Shown here piece after piece: positions 1-8,650 of a stretch of 64,000 nucleotides of DNA. The stretch's first letter is position 1; each line of letters opens with the position of its first letter. Both the position numbers and the translations under genes were made by a program. The stretch comes from Streptomyces zaomyceticus (GTDB lineage Bacteria > Actinomycetota > Actinomycetes > Streptomycetales > Streptomycetaceae): NCBI RefSeq assembly GCF_014656215.1, contig NZ_BNBZ01000008.1, positions 1 to 64,000 on the forward strand. Reading direction: 5' to 3'. The notes under the pieces are model-generated. The model saw only the letters and a program-made list of their open reading frames with translations, was not told where the DNA came from and ran no database searches.

Positions 1-77
1 TCGCCACCCGGTACGACAAGACCGCCGAGTCCTACGACGCAGCAGTCACCCTCGCGTCACTCCTGATGTGGGCGTGA
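1..77 (+). CDS. IS5-family transposase, C-terminal end only
   Basis: The reading frame enters from outside the window and ends at a TGA at 75-77. The visible residues end in DKTAESYDAAVTLASLLMWA, the usual C-terminal tail of Streptomyces IS5-type DDE transposases (family knowledge). Only about 24 residues are visible, so subgroup and integrity cannot be judged. A perfect hairpin follows 16 bases later and separates it from the opposing HAD gene. Confidence 0.6.
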   Translation, partial: ATRYDKTAESYDAAVTLASLLMWA

Positions 78-93
78 CATTTGAAGACAGAAC

Positions 94-128
94 CTAGCGG
101 GGATGCCCTTGTAGGGCATCCCCGCTAG
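94..128. terminator. Perfect 15-bp hairpin, bidirectional terminator
   Basis: The left arm 94-108 (CTAGCGGGGATGCCC) and right arm 114-128 are exact reverse complements around the 5-base loop TTGTA. The hairpin lies between two converging genes, so it probably ends transcription from both sides. Confidence 0.8.
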
Positions 129-183
129 TCCCTTCACTGTTGCTGTTCTCGGCACTCCAACGCCGCGTGCGGTCGGCGCCGGC

Positions 184-810
184 TTAGGCCGTGAGGTCCA
201 CACCGAGCAGCTCGGAGAGAGTGTCCACCGTCTGCTGGGGGTCCTGGTTGTGCACTCCCGCGAGGCCCAGCTGTTCGGATGCCTGGACGTAGGTTGCGGT
301 GTCGTCGACGAAGACGCACTCCTCGGCCGGCAGATCCATGAGCTTGAGCGTGATCTCGAAGAGCTCAGGGTCAGGCTTGCGCAGCAGGTGCTGCTCAGAG
401 ATCACCACGACGTCGTACAGCCGCTCAAGCTCGTAGCCGTCGTACAGGTCCCAAGGGGCCAGCCCCACGCTGTTGGACAGGATGCCCACCTTGATCCCGG
501 CCCGCCTCGCCGCGGCTGCCGCATTGATCATCAGCGGCTCGGGGCGAAGGTCGCCGAAGATGCGGCCCATCAAGTTGTCAGCCGGCACGCCCAGCATCTT
601 GCCGGCGAACTCGTTCCAATCAGTCTGGGAGACCGCTCCGCGCTCGAGGTCGCTGGTGATCCGGACGCCCTCCTCGTGCTTGTACAGGGCCGTGAGGCAG
701 GCGCCCTGCGGGAGGCCCTCGCGCTGTTCGAACGCGAGCACTGCAGGCAGCAGCGGAGTGGTGAGAACACCTCCGAAATCGAGGATGAGGCCCGTGCGGC
801 GGTTGGACAT
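184..810 (-). CDS. HAD-superfamily hydrolase (phosphatase-like)
   Basis: A 208-aa protein of the HAD-like phosphohydrolase type. Motif I is near the N-terminus in DFGGVLT, motif II is ILSNS in the middle, and motifs III/IV are the Lys of LRKPDPELF and the Asp pair of FVDDT. Together they form the Asp-nucleophile site of this superfamily. I chose the ATG at 810 because GGAG lies about seven bases upstream; a longer frame to 936 adds only low-complexity sequence. The nucleophile Asp followed by FGG resembles the haloacid dehalogenase/phosphoglycolate-type subfamily IA, but the substrate cannot be read. It is cytosolic, single-gene, and ends at the hairpin at 94-128. Confidence 0.85.
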   Translation of the reverse strand: MSNRRTGLILDFGGVLTTPLLPAVLAFEQREGLPQGACLTALYKHEEGVRITSDLERGAVSQTDWNEFAGKMLGVPADNLMGRIFGDLRPEPLMINAAAAARRAGIKVGILSNSVGLAPWDLYDGYELERLYDVVVISEQHLLRKPDPELFEITLKLMDLPAEECVFVDDTATYVQASEQLGLAGVHNQDPQQTVDTLSELLGVDLTA

Positions 811-1071
811 ACGAGAACTCCAGATTGCTGAGATTTCGGACGCCCATCCAGACTGGATAGCGTCACTGCCCGGCCACATGTGGCGACGGGAGTAGAGGTT
901 CGTCGCAGGCCGGGGTGAACTTACGAGGCGGAGCAAGACCTATCTATCCGCATGACCCACGGTACCAGCCTGGTTCACGCGGCGGACGGTGCCAAATCTC
1001 ACTCACCGACCCTCCCTACAAGATCCCAATGCGGCCTGGTTTCACCCGTCGAGAGGGTCTGGATCGAAAAA

Positions 1072-2331
1072 TCAGACTGTGAAGCTGTTAACGGGCTGGC
1101 GGCATGGTTCGGATTCCACCTCCATGGAGTGCAGGAGAAGAGCCCGAGCTTGATCCATGGTGATGTGCGAGTAGGCCGTGCTGACTCGCGAAAGCCACGC
1201 TGCTTCACTATCGGTGTCAACAAACGGTTTCTCTCTCAGAGGGGCAGTGGCGCACAGGTTGGCTCGCGAGGTGTCAGCGGCCTGGAGTGCAGCCTTAATC
1301 CAGTACGCTTCCGCAGCCGGCTCAGGGTCGGGGTGCGATGCGGTGATGTCCTCGGCGGCGAACATCAAGTTCCGTGGAGCGTAATAGCGCAGCTTCTCGC
1401 AAGCGTCAGCAATGTCTTGTGTCCATCGGTCCAGGCGAACATCGATGGGGACGCTTATGTGCCTGAGTTCCGCGAGGCGCCGCGCGGGTGGATACAGGCT
1501 CGTGCCGGGGAATGCATCCACCAGGTCAAACCAGAGTGGGTAAGTCCTGTACAGGATGCACCAAGTTCTCCACCGAGCCGCCGCCGCGCGGGTGGTGGGG
1601 ATGCTCGCACCTACGGCAACGATCAGGAAGAGCAGGTTCATCCATATCGCCGTGGCGTCTACAAGAAGTCGGACCGTGGAGGGACTTAGAGGGAACGCGA
1701 CCGCAGCCCACAGGATGGCGATACGCGCGACTGTGTGGGTCAGCCCCATCCACATTGAAATCCCCATCAAACCCAGCCCAATGCGCATGCTCGTGTTCTC
1801 GACCCGTCGCGCCGCCCTCGTCCACTGGTAGCCGCAAACTGCGGTCGTAACGAGCGGAAAGAAGTAGAACACGGTCATGTAGACCGCGACCCCCCATTGC
1901 CCTGCGTGGTCGATGAGGAAGTTCTGGCTCGGCTTTTCGCGGTCCACCACGGTGAAAAACAGGACCGTGAGCAGAATGACGCCTACCGCCCCCGTCCCGT
2001 AGGACGCGCGTGCGATTCGGCGGGAGACAGTAACGTGGCGGGGTACGACCGTCTCCGAGCTCCTCCCGTAGCTGGTGGCGACGTAGGTCAGGGCCGCGAT
2101 GATAGCCGCGGTACTGGCAAAGTGCCTGAGTAGGGCGCTCAGGTCTACTACTGGAATGCGATCCACCGCATCCATTACTGCTGGCGTGTAAAGCCAGAGA
2201 GCGACGGCGAATCCCGCATAGCCGCCCCAGAGCGCCCGGCGGTGGGCGTCGGCGTACCGAACTGCAGGGAATCGCCATACGGCGATGAGGGTCATCACAG
2301 CCGCAGTAAGGTACTTGATGTAGTCGAACAC
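1072..2331 (-). CDS. MAB_1171c-type membrane protein (DUF6545-like)
   Basis: A 419-aa protein with about seven predicted membrane segments in the first 260 residues (for example MTLIAVWRF, IIAALTYVAT, VGVILLTVLFFTVV, LLFLIVAVGASI), followed by a soluble domain with WCILYRTYPLWFDLVDAFPG. This matches the actinobacterial MAB_1171c family, often annotated as a putative transporter; no transport function is shown here. The family is habitually encoded next to an ImmA/IrrE-type peptidase, as it is here, 147 bases downstream of one and on the same strand. The start is a GTG at 2331 with no strong ribosome-binding site, so the N-terminus may be a few residues off. Confidence 0.75.
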   Translation of the reverse strand: MFDYIKYLTAAVMTLIAVWRFPAVRYADAHRRALWGGYAGFAVALWLYTPAVMDAVDRIPVVDLSALLRHFASTAAIIAALTYVATSYGRSSETVVPRHVTVSRRIARASYGTGAVGVILLTVLFFTVVDREKPSQNFLIDHAGQWGVAVYMTVFYFFPLVTTAVCGYQWTRAARRVENTSMRIGLGLMGISMWMGLTHTVARIAILWAAVAFPLSPSTVRLLVDATAIWMNLLFLIVAVGASIPTTRAAAARWRTWCILYRTYPLWFDLVDAFPGTSLYPPARRLAELRHISVPIDVRLDRWTQDIADACEKLRYYAPRNLMFAAEDITASHPDPEPAAEAYWIKAALQAADTSRANLCATAPLREKPFVDTDSEAAWLSRVSTAYSHITMDQARALLLHSMEVESEPCRQPVNSFTV

Positions 2332-2478
2332 GGAACCAATGGGTATCTGCGCCGGCTGCGCGTTTCGCCGACCTGGAAGGTCAGTCGGGCGCAGCCTTAA
2401 TTGCCAATAGGTGGACTGCAGGATGTGGCGAAGCCGTAAGGCCGGGAGCTCGCCTCAGTGGCCGCCAGTCGATCGCAG

Positions 2479-3036
2479 CTAAGGTCGGCGCCGCGGTGGA
2501 GCAGCGACTGGGTGAGCAAGTGAATGCTCCAGGAGACTGACCATGTCGTCTCCCGTGAACGACTGACGGCGTGCCAGCCGCTTTATCAATGAAGCCGAAA
2601 GCTCGGCTTGTTTTTCCTCCGGGCTGCCAAAATCCACGCGTCCTTGGACCAGAGCTGACGGGAAACGCCGAAGAACTTCCTGACGAATACGCTCAGGGAC
2701 GTATCGCTCGATCTCCGCATCCGTCAGGGAGGTCCCGTGGTTCAGCCACTCGTGCGCGAGCTCATGGAGAATGATGTGCTCGGTTTGATTGCGACTTGTA
2801 CGGCGGCGGTAGAGAATCATCGTGGACTCCGGCGCTTTGACCCGCAGACCACATGCCGTGCCCAGGCCCCCGTCGGTGTCATCCAGTGGCACTAGCCGAA
2901 TCTGGCGCCCCAGCGCGCCCTCCATATTCCGCACCAGCGCCTCGACGCTGAATGGAGCGGGGATAGGGAGATCGGCGAGCAGAATCTGACATTCTTTCAC
3001 GAGGGCCCGCCGTGAAGGGTCCCTACGCCAACGCAT
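2479..3036 (-). CDS. ImmA/IrrE-type zinc metallopeptidase
   Basis: A 185-aa protein with the zinc-peptidase signature HELAHEWLNH around residues 95-104 (HExxH plus a third ligand region further on). The family (DUF955) cleaves HTH repressors in mobile elements and stress responses. ATG at 3036 has GGAG five bases upstream. In related actinobacterial loci an XRE regulator commonly precedes it as the likely target; here the 376 bases upstream contain no such gene, so the regulator is missing or distant. The gene is co-directional with the MAB_1171c-type membrane protein and probably forms an operon with it. Confidence 0.85.
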   Translation of the reverse strand: MRWRRDPSRRALVKECQILLADLPIPAPFSVEALVRNMEGALGRQIRLVPLDDTDGGLGTACGLRVKAPESTMILYRRRTSRNQTEHIILHELAHEWLNHGTSLTDAEIERYVPERIRQEVLRRFPSALVQGRVDFGSPEEKQAELSASLIKRLARRQSFTGDDMVSLLEHSLAHPVAAPPRRRP

Positions 3037-3412
3037 CGCCGCTCCATCGAAATGCTACTGAGGTGTCACTGCCGGCCCGCGGCGCTAATAGCCAGGAGCT
3101 TGTACTTGAGGTGCGCGACGGTCGACCGATGCACACTGTCTGCCTAATCGTACAAGGAGGGAAGCTTGATACATGCCGACGAGCGTGTTGGGAAGCTCAC
3201 CAAAGTGCAGCAGTCGCAACCTGGTCCCCAAGATCGAAATTTGGTGACGACGCGTTAATTGAAGTTTCAATGCCGGGTGTGGCGTTCCCGTCGGAAGACG
3301 ATTGAACTGGTGGAACAGGCCTCGCCCTGCCCTCGATGCCCGGGCGGCCTGCGAGAGATGACCGTAACGTCCGCGCCCTCACCAGCAGGTCGGCCGGCCG
3401 ACTCCAATCAAT
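3037..3412. other. Intergenic gap, nothing recognised
   Basis: This stretch lies between the divergent starts of the peptidase and the nuclease relic. Short open frames exist but have no recognisable motifs, Shine-Dalgarno sites or biased codon use. It probably holds the two divergent promoters. I see no HTH gene. Confidence 0.5.
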
Positions 3413-3932
3413 GTGAGCCGTTACGTGTACCAGATACGCAAGGCGCTGCACCTCTGCGTCGATCGCGATCGGCGGGGGATCGAATGGTCAGTGGCGATCG
3501 AAGCCGGTGACGACATCGAAAAGGTCTCCAAGGACGGCAGGGGCTACCACCAGCTGAAGCACAGGGCGCCAGGAGCAAGTCTGACGGACGCCAGCACGGA
3601 TCTGTGGAAGACGCTGCGCATCTGGGCGCATGCCATCGCTGGTCATCGGCTGGACCCGGAGGAGACGGATCTGGTCCTCATGGCCACGGCGGAACTGCCC
3701 AGCGGCTCGGCGGCCAGCTTGTTGCTACCGACTGTGAGGCAAAGAGATGATGCCGGCGCACTGAAGGCTTGACCGCGGCGCGCACTCCACGAACAAGGGC
3801 CTCAAGAAGGCCTTCGTGGCGTTCGGCACTCTCACGGAAGAGCAACAGCAGGGCATGGTCAGCCGCCTCCAGGTGCTGGGCCTCGCTCCGGACGTGCGAG
3901 GGCACATGCACCTGTCGGTGGCCCGGCGGTGA
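3413..3932 (+). pseudogene. Frameshifted, truncated Cap4/DUF4297-like dsDNA nuclease
   Basis: The first frame (GTG 3413 to 3772) begins like the dsDNA-nuclease domain proteins: YVYQIRKALHLCV, then WSVAIEAGDDIEKV, YHQLKHRA and LWKTLRIWAHAIAG. The IEAGDDIE and QLKH pieces correspond to the acidic/QxK nuclease core. The frame stops at 3772, but the expected continuation (TNKGLKKAFVAFGTLTEEQQ... to SVARR) resumes in another frame at 3789-3932. One indel between about 3740 and 3789 therefore breaks the gene, and the C-terminal part is missing as well. Such domains occur in anti-phage and related conflict systems. Here it is probably a dead copy, unless the indel is an assembly error. Confidence 0.65.
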
Positions 3933-4306
3933 GTTCGTCCTGCTGGGAATGCCGGCCTTGGCCCTCTCCCTGGACGGAGACCGGACATCGCCCCAGAAGG
4001 GGCTACGCCAACTGGGAATCATCCTTCGGTCCGTCGACGTACTTCGTGACCTGCCCGGCTGTGCACGGGCACAATGGACCACGCTCCAACGACCGTGGCG
4101 CTGCCGTGCCTGCAGCACCGTGCTCGAGAAGGAGCAGCTGCACAGGCCCGTCGACCGATTCGTCAAGTTCGTTGAAAGTACAGGTGATGGACTCTTCTCC
4201 CTGCCGGACCTGGGCGAGCGTCACCGACGCGGAGCTCGGACTCGACGAGGAGCACGACGAGGGCTTCCTGTAGCCAGGCTCGTCGCGAGAACCCTGCCGC
4301 AAGGCG
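3933..4306. other. Degenerate region, no supported gene
   Basis: Open frames are present on both strands but none has a recognisable domain or a good start. Given the broken nuclease on the left and the gene tail on the right, this looks like decayed accessory DNA. Confidence 0.45.
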
Positions 4307-4519
4307 CTAACCCAGCCGTTCAGCGATGGCCTGGGCCGCCTCTCGAGCCGTGCGGCCCACGCCGACGAGGGCGTGGCAGTCTTTGAACGGCCTGGACTGC
4401 GGCTGGACCTCCCACCAGGACCCGGACAAAGCCACCCGCGGTGTCGCCGTGGCTTCGAGCACCGACCAAACGCATAGGTCCAAGGGGGCCTTCGGGCACG
4501 CCTCTTCTGCCGTCCGGGG
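4307..4519 (-). pseudogene. C-terminal protein fragment (unknown family)
   Basis: Immediately after the stop of the phosphotransferase, and in the same frame, about 70 codons read like real protein: LCVWSVLEATATPRVALSGS, then SWWEVQPQSRPFKDCHALVG, then VGRTAREAAQAIAERLG and a stop at 4307. There is no ATG or GTG start; a TTG five bases after GAAGG is conceivable. It is either a small TTG-started gene or the tail of a longer gene whose front was lost. I do not recognise the family. Confidence 0.35.
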
Positions 4520-5407
4520 TCAGAGAATTCCCTTCCACGACCACGGCCGCGGGCCGGATCGACCGCGCAGGCAGTCGATCCGGTGCTGCGCCTGCCCCCT
4601 CCACTCCACGTGGCTGGCAGCGTGCTGGGCCGCGTATGTCACCATCCGCAGTTCTCGGGCGCGTGAGAGGAGGGGGTACCCCTCCCACTCCGTCACGTCG
4701 TACCCGTAGACCGCACAGAACCGGTCGTACTCGCGCCTGCTGACCGCGCCCGTGGTCATCGCTCGCACTGCAGTGGACACCAAGTCCCACTCCGGAGGCC
4801 CCACTGAGAAACGCTCCAGGTCCATCATCAGGACCCCGTCGACGGTGCGGACGATGTTGCCGGGCCAGGCATCGCCGTGCACTGCCCGGTCGGGCAGACC
4901 GGTCGGCCGTTCGGCCCATGCTGTCGCGAGGTCGCGGCGCAGGCCCTGCAGCCACTCTTTGTCCTCGCTGCTGATCGTCGTGGCCGCTTGCAGTCGTTCG
5001 CTGACCCGGACGAAGGGATCGAGGTACCCCAGGTCGATGTCCGGTGCGGGCAAGGAGTGGAGCTGGGACAGGAGGCGAGCCACGTCTTCGACAGAACCGT
5101 GCTCCTGCGGCGGGAGCTCCACCCAGAAGGTCACGGGCCTGCCGTCTGCGATGATCGGCTGCTCCACGTCGAATAGGCGAACGGCGGCGACGGCCTCCTC
5201 GGCGAGCCAACGCGCGACGCGTACCTCACGAGCCGTCGCAGCGCCTTGGCCCTCGCGCGCGATACGTACGATCACTCGCTGACCAGGGAGCCGCCATATC
5301 TGGTTCTCGGCCAGACGAAGCGGCTCCGCCTCGCCGGCGTCCAGCCCGGCCGCAGCGCATGCCTGCTCCAGGACCTGGCGCGCGGGTGCCGCTGCCGAAG
5401 TAGTCAT
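4520..5407 (-). CDS. Aminoglycoside-phosphotransferase-fold kinase
   Basis: A 295-aa protein with the APH/choline-kinase fold. The catalytic loop is HGDAWPGN near residues 195-202, and the metal-binding Asp is in VLMMDLERF, followed by GPPEWDL. The family phosphorylates small alcohols or antibiotics with ATP or GTP; the substrate cannot be inferred. Its ATG at 5407 overlaps the stop of the XRE regulator gene upstream (ATGA), so the two are translationally coupled. Coupling to an XRE/TPR-type regulator suggests a regulated accessory function rather than housekeeping. Confidence 0.8.
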   Translation of the reverse strand: MTTSAAAPARQVLEQACAAAGLDAGEAEPLRLAENQIWRLPGQRVIVRIAREGQGAATAREVRVARWLAEEAVAAVRLFDVEQPIIADGRPVTFWVELPPQEHGSVEDVARLLSQLHSLPAPDIDLGYLDPFVRVSERLQAATTISSEDKEWLQGLRRDLATAWAERPTGLPDRAVHGDAWPGNIVRTVDGVLMMDLERFSVGPPEWDLVSTAVRAMTTGAVSRREYDRFCAVYGYDVTEWEGYPLLSRARELRMVTYAAQHAASHVEWRGQAQHRIDCLRGRSGPRPWSWKGIL

Positions 5408-6807
5408 GTGGAAACCGTAGCGGCGATGCGCTCCCGCAGCCCCGACGCCTCTGGAACCGTCTGATGCTTCGACGCGAAGTGACCGAGCTGCCGCAGATCA
5501 TCGGCGGCTCGCCGGGAAGTGAGTCGGCCGACCTCGTCCAAGGCGTGATGACCGAGTGCCGCCGCCTGGCGCGGGTCGCCCTTGGCCATGATCAGAGAGG
5601 CCAACTTGGTCCGCGAGATCGCCCGCGACCGCTTGAAGGCATCCGCGTGCCCCTTCACCGCCGTGTCGAAGCGGCGCGCTGCCCGGCCGGGGTCCTGCCC
5701 GGCCAGGACGGCGAGATCGAACAGGGCGTGAGCTGTGTCCCCGTTGTGCTGCGCCTCGTCGTAGTAGGCCATCCACGGCGCGTCTTCGGCAGGACACGCC
5801 CGGGCGAACGCCTCATCCGCAGCGCCGACAGCCGCCATGGTGTCGCGCACGTTGCCCATCTTCCCGAAGGCTCGGGCCCGTGCGGTGTGGAGCATCGCCT
5901 GCTCCGTCGCGGTCAGGCGGTCGGAGCGCACGAGCCCCTTCTCGGCGTAGGTCAGGCCGTCATCGGGTGCTCCGATCCATACGGCCTGCCGTGCGAGGAA
6001 CGAGTACGTCTTGGCCCGCAGATGCCATTGCCCGGCCTCCTCAGCGCAGTCTGCTGCGAACCGGAACGTCCGGGTGGCTTCATCGTGGTGATAGGCATCG
6101 AAGGCGGAGGCGCCCACCACGATCCCGAGTCGGGAGACGGCGGCGAACAACTCGGTGCGTAGGTGCTCGGGGCACTGGGCTTGCAGCAGGCCGGCTGACC
6201 ACTGCATTGCCCGACTGGCCACGTCACGGACCATGCCGCCGCCGCCCAGCTCGTTGTCCATGCCGCTGATGGCGGTGGCAGCGGCCAAAACCTGATCGAG
6301 GTGACTCGGCTTGACGGTTGCTGGAAGGGACGGTTCGGAGGAGGCGAAGACGTTGGTGAGGTCGAGGGGGGCTATGGCGGCGAGGCCGCTGAGGTGGAGG
6401 AACGAGCGTCGAATCACGGGCTCATGGCTCCCAGGGCGCGGAGTGGGTTCGTCTCTGCCCAGGATGCGGCCTGCCGACGCCTGGGCGGGGCTCTCCTTCC
6501 CGCGCGTGGGAGGCTTATCGGCATCAGGCCGCTTTTTCTCGGCATCACGGTTGCCGAAGACCATCGGCCACGCGCGGTCGAACAGCCCTCCGGTGCGCAG
6601 GATGTCGTCGAGCCGTTGAGCGACATCACGACGGCAGCTGGGGTACTTGCCCTTCTCGATCGACAAGATCATGTCGCCGCTGACCTGCACTAACCGGCCC
6701 AACTCCTTGGCGGAGAGGCCCTGCTCAAGGCGGAGTCTGCGCAGCTCGTTTCCGAACCATTCCTGAGGGGACGCCCCCGGGTCGAGCTGCTTCATGGGCT
6801 GCGGCAT
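5404..6807 (-). CDS. XRE-family transcriptional regulator with TPR-like C-terminus
   Basis: A 467-aa protein. Residues about 14-70 form an XRE helix-turn-helix (ELRRLRLEQGLSAKELGRLV, then MILSIEKGKYPSCRRDVAQR). The rest is an alpha-helical Ala-rich region typical of the tetratricopeptide-like sensor domain of Streptomyces regulators. I chose ATG 6807 (MPQPMKQ) because GGGGAC lies about ten bases upstream; the frame stays open to 7413 but the extension is the shadow of the opposite gene. It is divergent from the HATPase that opens the lanthipeptide helper block (164 bases apart), so it is a candidate regulator of that block (inference). Confidence 0.8.
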   Translation of the reverse strand: MPQPMKQLDPGASPQEWFGNELRRLRLEQGLSAKELGRLVQVSGDMILSIEKGKYPSCRRDVAQRLDDILRTGGLFDRAWPMVFGNRDAEKKRPDADKPPTRGKESPAQASAGRILGRDEPTPRPGSHEPVIRRSFLHLSGLAAIAPLDLTNVFASSEPSLPATVKPSHLDQVLAAATAISGMDNELGGGGMVRDVASRAMQWSAGLLQAQCPEHLRTELFAAVSRLGIVVGASAFDAYHHDEATRTFRFAADCAEEAGQWHLRAKTYSFLARQAVWIGAPDDGLTYAEKGLVRSDRLTATEQAMLHTARARAFGKMGNVRDTMAAVGAADEAFARACPAEDAPWMAYYDEAQHNGDTAHALFDLAVLAGQDPGRAARRFDTAVKGHADAFKRSRAISRTKLASLIMAKGDPRQAAALGHHALDEVGRLTSRRAADDLRQLGHFASKHQTVPEASGLRERIAATVST

Positions 6808-6970
6808 GGTCTGTCCCCGAAGTCGTTGATGCCGAACTCTTCGGCTCTCGGCATCAGGCTCTGCACGCGCTCGGCGCGCTCTGCCTAAATGGTTGCTGAT
6901 CGGTTCCAGCCCAGTACACACCGCAACCCACCCCCGCTGAAGGGGTTCTGGCAGAACGGAGGAAGCAACG

Positions 6971-7444
6971 ATGGAGCTGCTCGTCAACACCACCGAGCGG
7001 GATGCTTCTGTTCGAGCCATGTCCAGAAGCGTGGACACCCAACTCGACATGATCTTCGACGTCCGCGCGGAGGACCTGGGAACCGTGCGGGACATCGTTG
7101 CAGCCCACCTTCGCTGGTGGCGCATCGACGCCGGCACCGTGCACCGCTTGCTGACCGTGGTCAACGAGCTCCTCACCAACGTCTTGCAGCACACGCTCGC
7201 GGGCGCGGACGGACACCGGATGGCCAGCCTCCTCCTCCAGAAGGTGCCGGATGGTGTCACCGCCGTCGTCCGTGACCAGGACCCCAGCTTGCCCGTGTAC
7301 GCGACGCCGGACCTCATGGCCGAAGACGGACGCGGGTTGCTGCTGCTGAAGGCCTTGGCTGACGACACGTCCGTCTCTGTGACCCCCGCAGGCAAGGACG
7401 TGTGGGTCTTCAAAGGGCTCCCGGAAACGATCGAGCACCCCTAG
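6971..7444 (+). CDS. HATPase_c anti-sigma-like ATP-binding protein
   Basis: A 157-aa small GHKL ATPase domain of the type found in Streptomyces anti-sigma/regulatory kinases. The N-box is NELLTNVLQHT and the G-box is DGRGLLLLKALAD. GGAGGA sits seven bases before ATG 6971. Stand-alone proteins like this either phosphorylate an anti-anti-sigma factor or act as regulatory ATPases; no partner is seen. It is the first gene of a tightly packed run (gap 36 bases to DUF6415) leading to the lanthipeptide genes. Confidence 0.8.
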   Translation: MELLVNTTERDASVRAMSRSVDTQLDMIFDVRAEDLGTVRDIVAAHLRWWRIDAGTVHRLLTVVNELLTNVLQHTLAGADGHRMASLLLQKVPDGVTAVVRDQDPSLPVYATPDLMAEDGRGLLLLKALADDTSVSVTPAGKDVWVFKGLPETIEHP

Positions 7445-7480
7445 TCCCCGGCCAGCACCTGGTCCCTTTCAGGAGTCCCG

Positions 7481-7933
7481 ATGCCCCTCAGCGTTCTGGT
7501 TCCGGAGAACGACGTGGTCTCTCCGCCCGCCGACGAGCCCAACGCACCGCGGTGGATGCCCCCACTCGACGCAGACGGCCTGCGGTCGGTCCTGGAGCGC
7601 ATCAAGGGCTGGAAGCCGTTCGACGTGGAGGAGGTCTTCGACGATCTCGACACCGCCATCGGCAACCATCCGCCGGCCGTCGCGGCGACCGACACCCTGA
7701 TCGACCGCCTTTGCGGGCACGTGAAGCAGCTCAGCGACATCGCTGTGGCCGACGAGAAGTACCCGCCCACCACGGAGATGGTTCGGCTCGTTGAACGAGG
7801 GCGCCCCTTGCGAGAAGAGCGCACGCCAGCTGACCACCAGCAGGCCGTCGGCCTCGCTCGTCGCCTGGCCTTCGTCACCTCAGACCTGGTCGAAGCACTG
7901 ATCGAAGCCCGATACATCAAGGAAGCGGAGTGA
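7481..7933 (+). CDS. DUF6415-family protein, natural-product associated
   Basis: A 150-aa predicted cytosolic helical protein starting MPLSVLVPEN, with a central LIDRLCGHVKQLSDIA and a C-terminal LARRLAFVTSDLVEALIEAR. It resembles the DUF6415 family, annotated as natural-product biosynthesis proteins in Streptomyces; the biochemical role is unknown. Its stop overlaps the start of the DUF6302 gene (TGATG). Confidence 0.7.
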   Translation: MPLSVLVPENDVVSPPADEPNAPRWMPPLDADGLRSVLERIKGWKPFDVEEVFDDLDTAIGNHPPAVAATDTLIDRLCGHVKQLSDIAVADEKYPPTTEMVRLVERGRPLREERTPADHQQAVGLARRLAFVTSDLVEALIEARYIKEAE

Positions 7934-8406
7934 TGCACAACCCCAACTCCGCCAGACACCCGGTCGTGACCGCCACGGCGGTAGGCGTCCCACAAGACGC
8001 CTTCGACTACGACTACTACGTCCGGCGGCTCTCGGACACCTGGCTCGTGGAGAAGAGCATCGCGGTACGCATCATGCGCATGCCGTTCCTCGCGGTCCCC
8101 GTCGGAGGAACACGGCGAGGCGGGTACTACCCCGTGCCGTGTATCTGCTTCGGGCTCGCGGTCCGTGACCTCCTCCGCGAGCACGCCGGTTTCCCGGACC
8201 TGCGGCTGCACTGGTCACAGGATCCGGAAACCAGCGACGTCGTCGAGTGGGGAGAGAAACCCCCGAGGCTCTGGGGCAACGACGACACCACCCTTGGCCG
8301 CTTCTACGGCTACAGCGAAACGGCCATCGCCGCCTTCATACGGCGACGGTACCCCACGACTCCCTCTTCGGCCTTGCCCGAACCGTGTCCCCCCACGGCA
8401 CCGTAG
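7933..8406 (+). CDS. DUF6302-family protein
   Basis: A 157-aa protein with YDYYVRRLSDTWLVEKSIAV and MPFLAVPVGGTRRGGYYPV, the hallmark of the Streptomyces DUF6302 family. No catalytic motif can be assigned. The start is ATG 7933 overlapping the previous stop; a GTG at 7930 is an alternative. Co-occurrence with DUF6415 and DUF5999 upstream of FxLD lanthipeptide genes suggests an accessory or regulatory role in the pathway (inference). Confidence 0.7.
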   Translation: MHNPNSARHPVVTATAVGVPQDAFDYDYYVRRLSDTWLVEKSIAVRIMRMPFLAVPVGGTRRGGYYPVPCICFGLAVRDLLREHAGFPDLRLHWSQDPETSDVVEWGEKPPRLWGNDDTTLGRFYGYSETAIAAFIRRRYPTTPSSALPEPCPPTAP

Positions 8407-8449
8407 CTCGCCGAAGAGGCCCAACTTCCCACCCGAGAGGACGAGCACC

Positions 8450-8650
8450 ATGTGTGCGCACAACCCGCCGTGCCCCACGGCTGAGGACCCCGACAGGGAG
8501 GCCGCACACTCCCTTACGCACCGGCCTGAGCAGGGTTGGAGCCTGCTGTGCAACGGAGTGCTTCTCTTCGAGGACACCGGGGAACTCCTCCCCGACGGCC
8601 GTATCGTCGCCCCGCACCGGCCCCTCGCCAGGGCGAGGGCCGCCGCGTGA
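8450..8650 (+). CDS. DUF5999-family small protein
   Basis: A 66-aa protein starting MCAHNPPCPTAEDPDREAAH, with GWSLLCNGVLLFEDTGELLP in the middle. This is the highly conserved DUF5999 family of actinomycetes. Two Cys near the N-terminus (CxxxxPC) plus another in LLCNG could bind a metal, but that is speculation. It overlaps the next gene by four bases (GTGA), so expression is coupled. Confidence 0.8.
   Translation: MCAHNPPCPTAEDPDREAAHSLTHRPEQGWSLLCNGVLLFEDTGELLPDGRIVAPHRPLARARAAA

Noticed and set aside
3012..3305. Short plus-strand frame opposite the peptidase start
   Set aside because: It overlaps the peptidase N-terminus and has no domain or initiation signal.
6808..7413. N-terminal extension of the XRE regulator frame to 7413
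   Set aside because: The extension is antisense to the HATPase gene, has Ser/Arg-rich shadow composition and no ribosome-binding site; ATG 6807 fits the XRE domain start.
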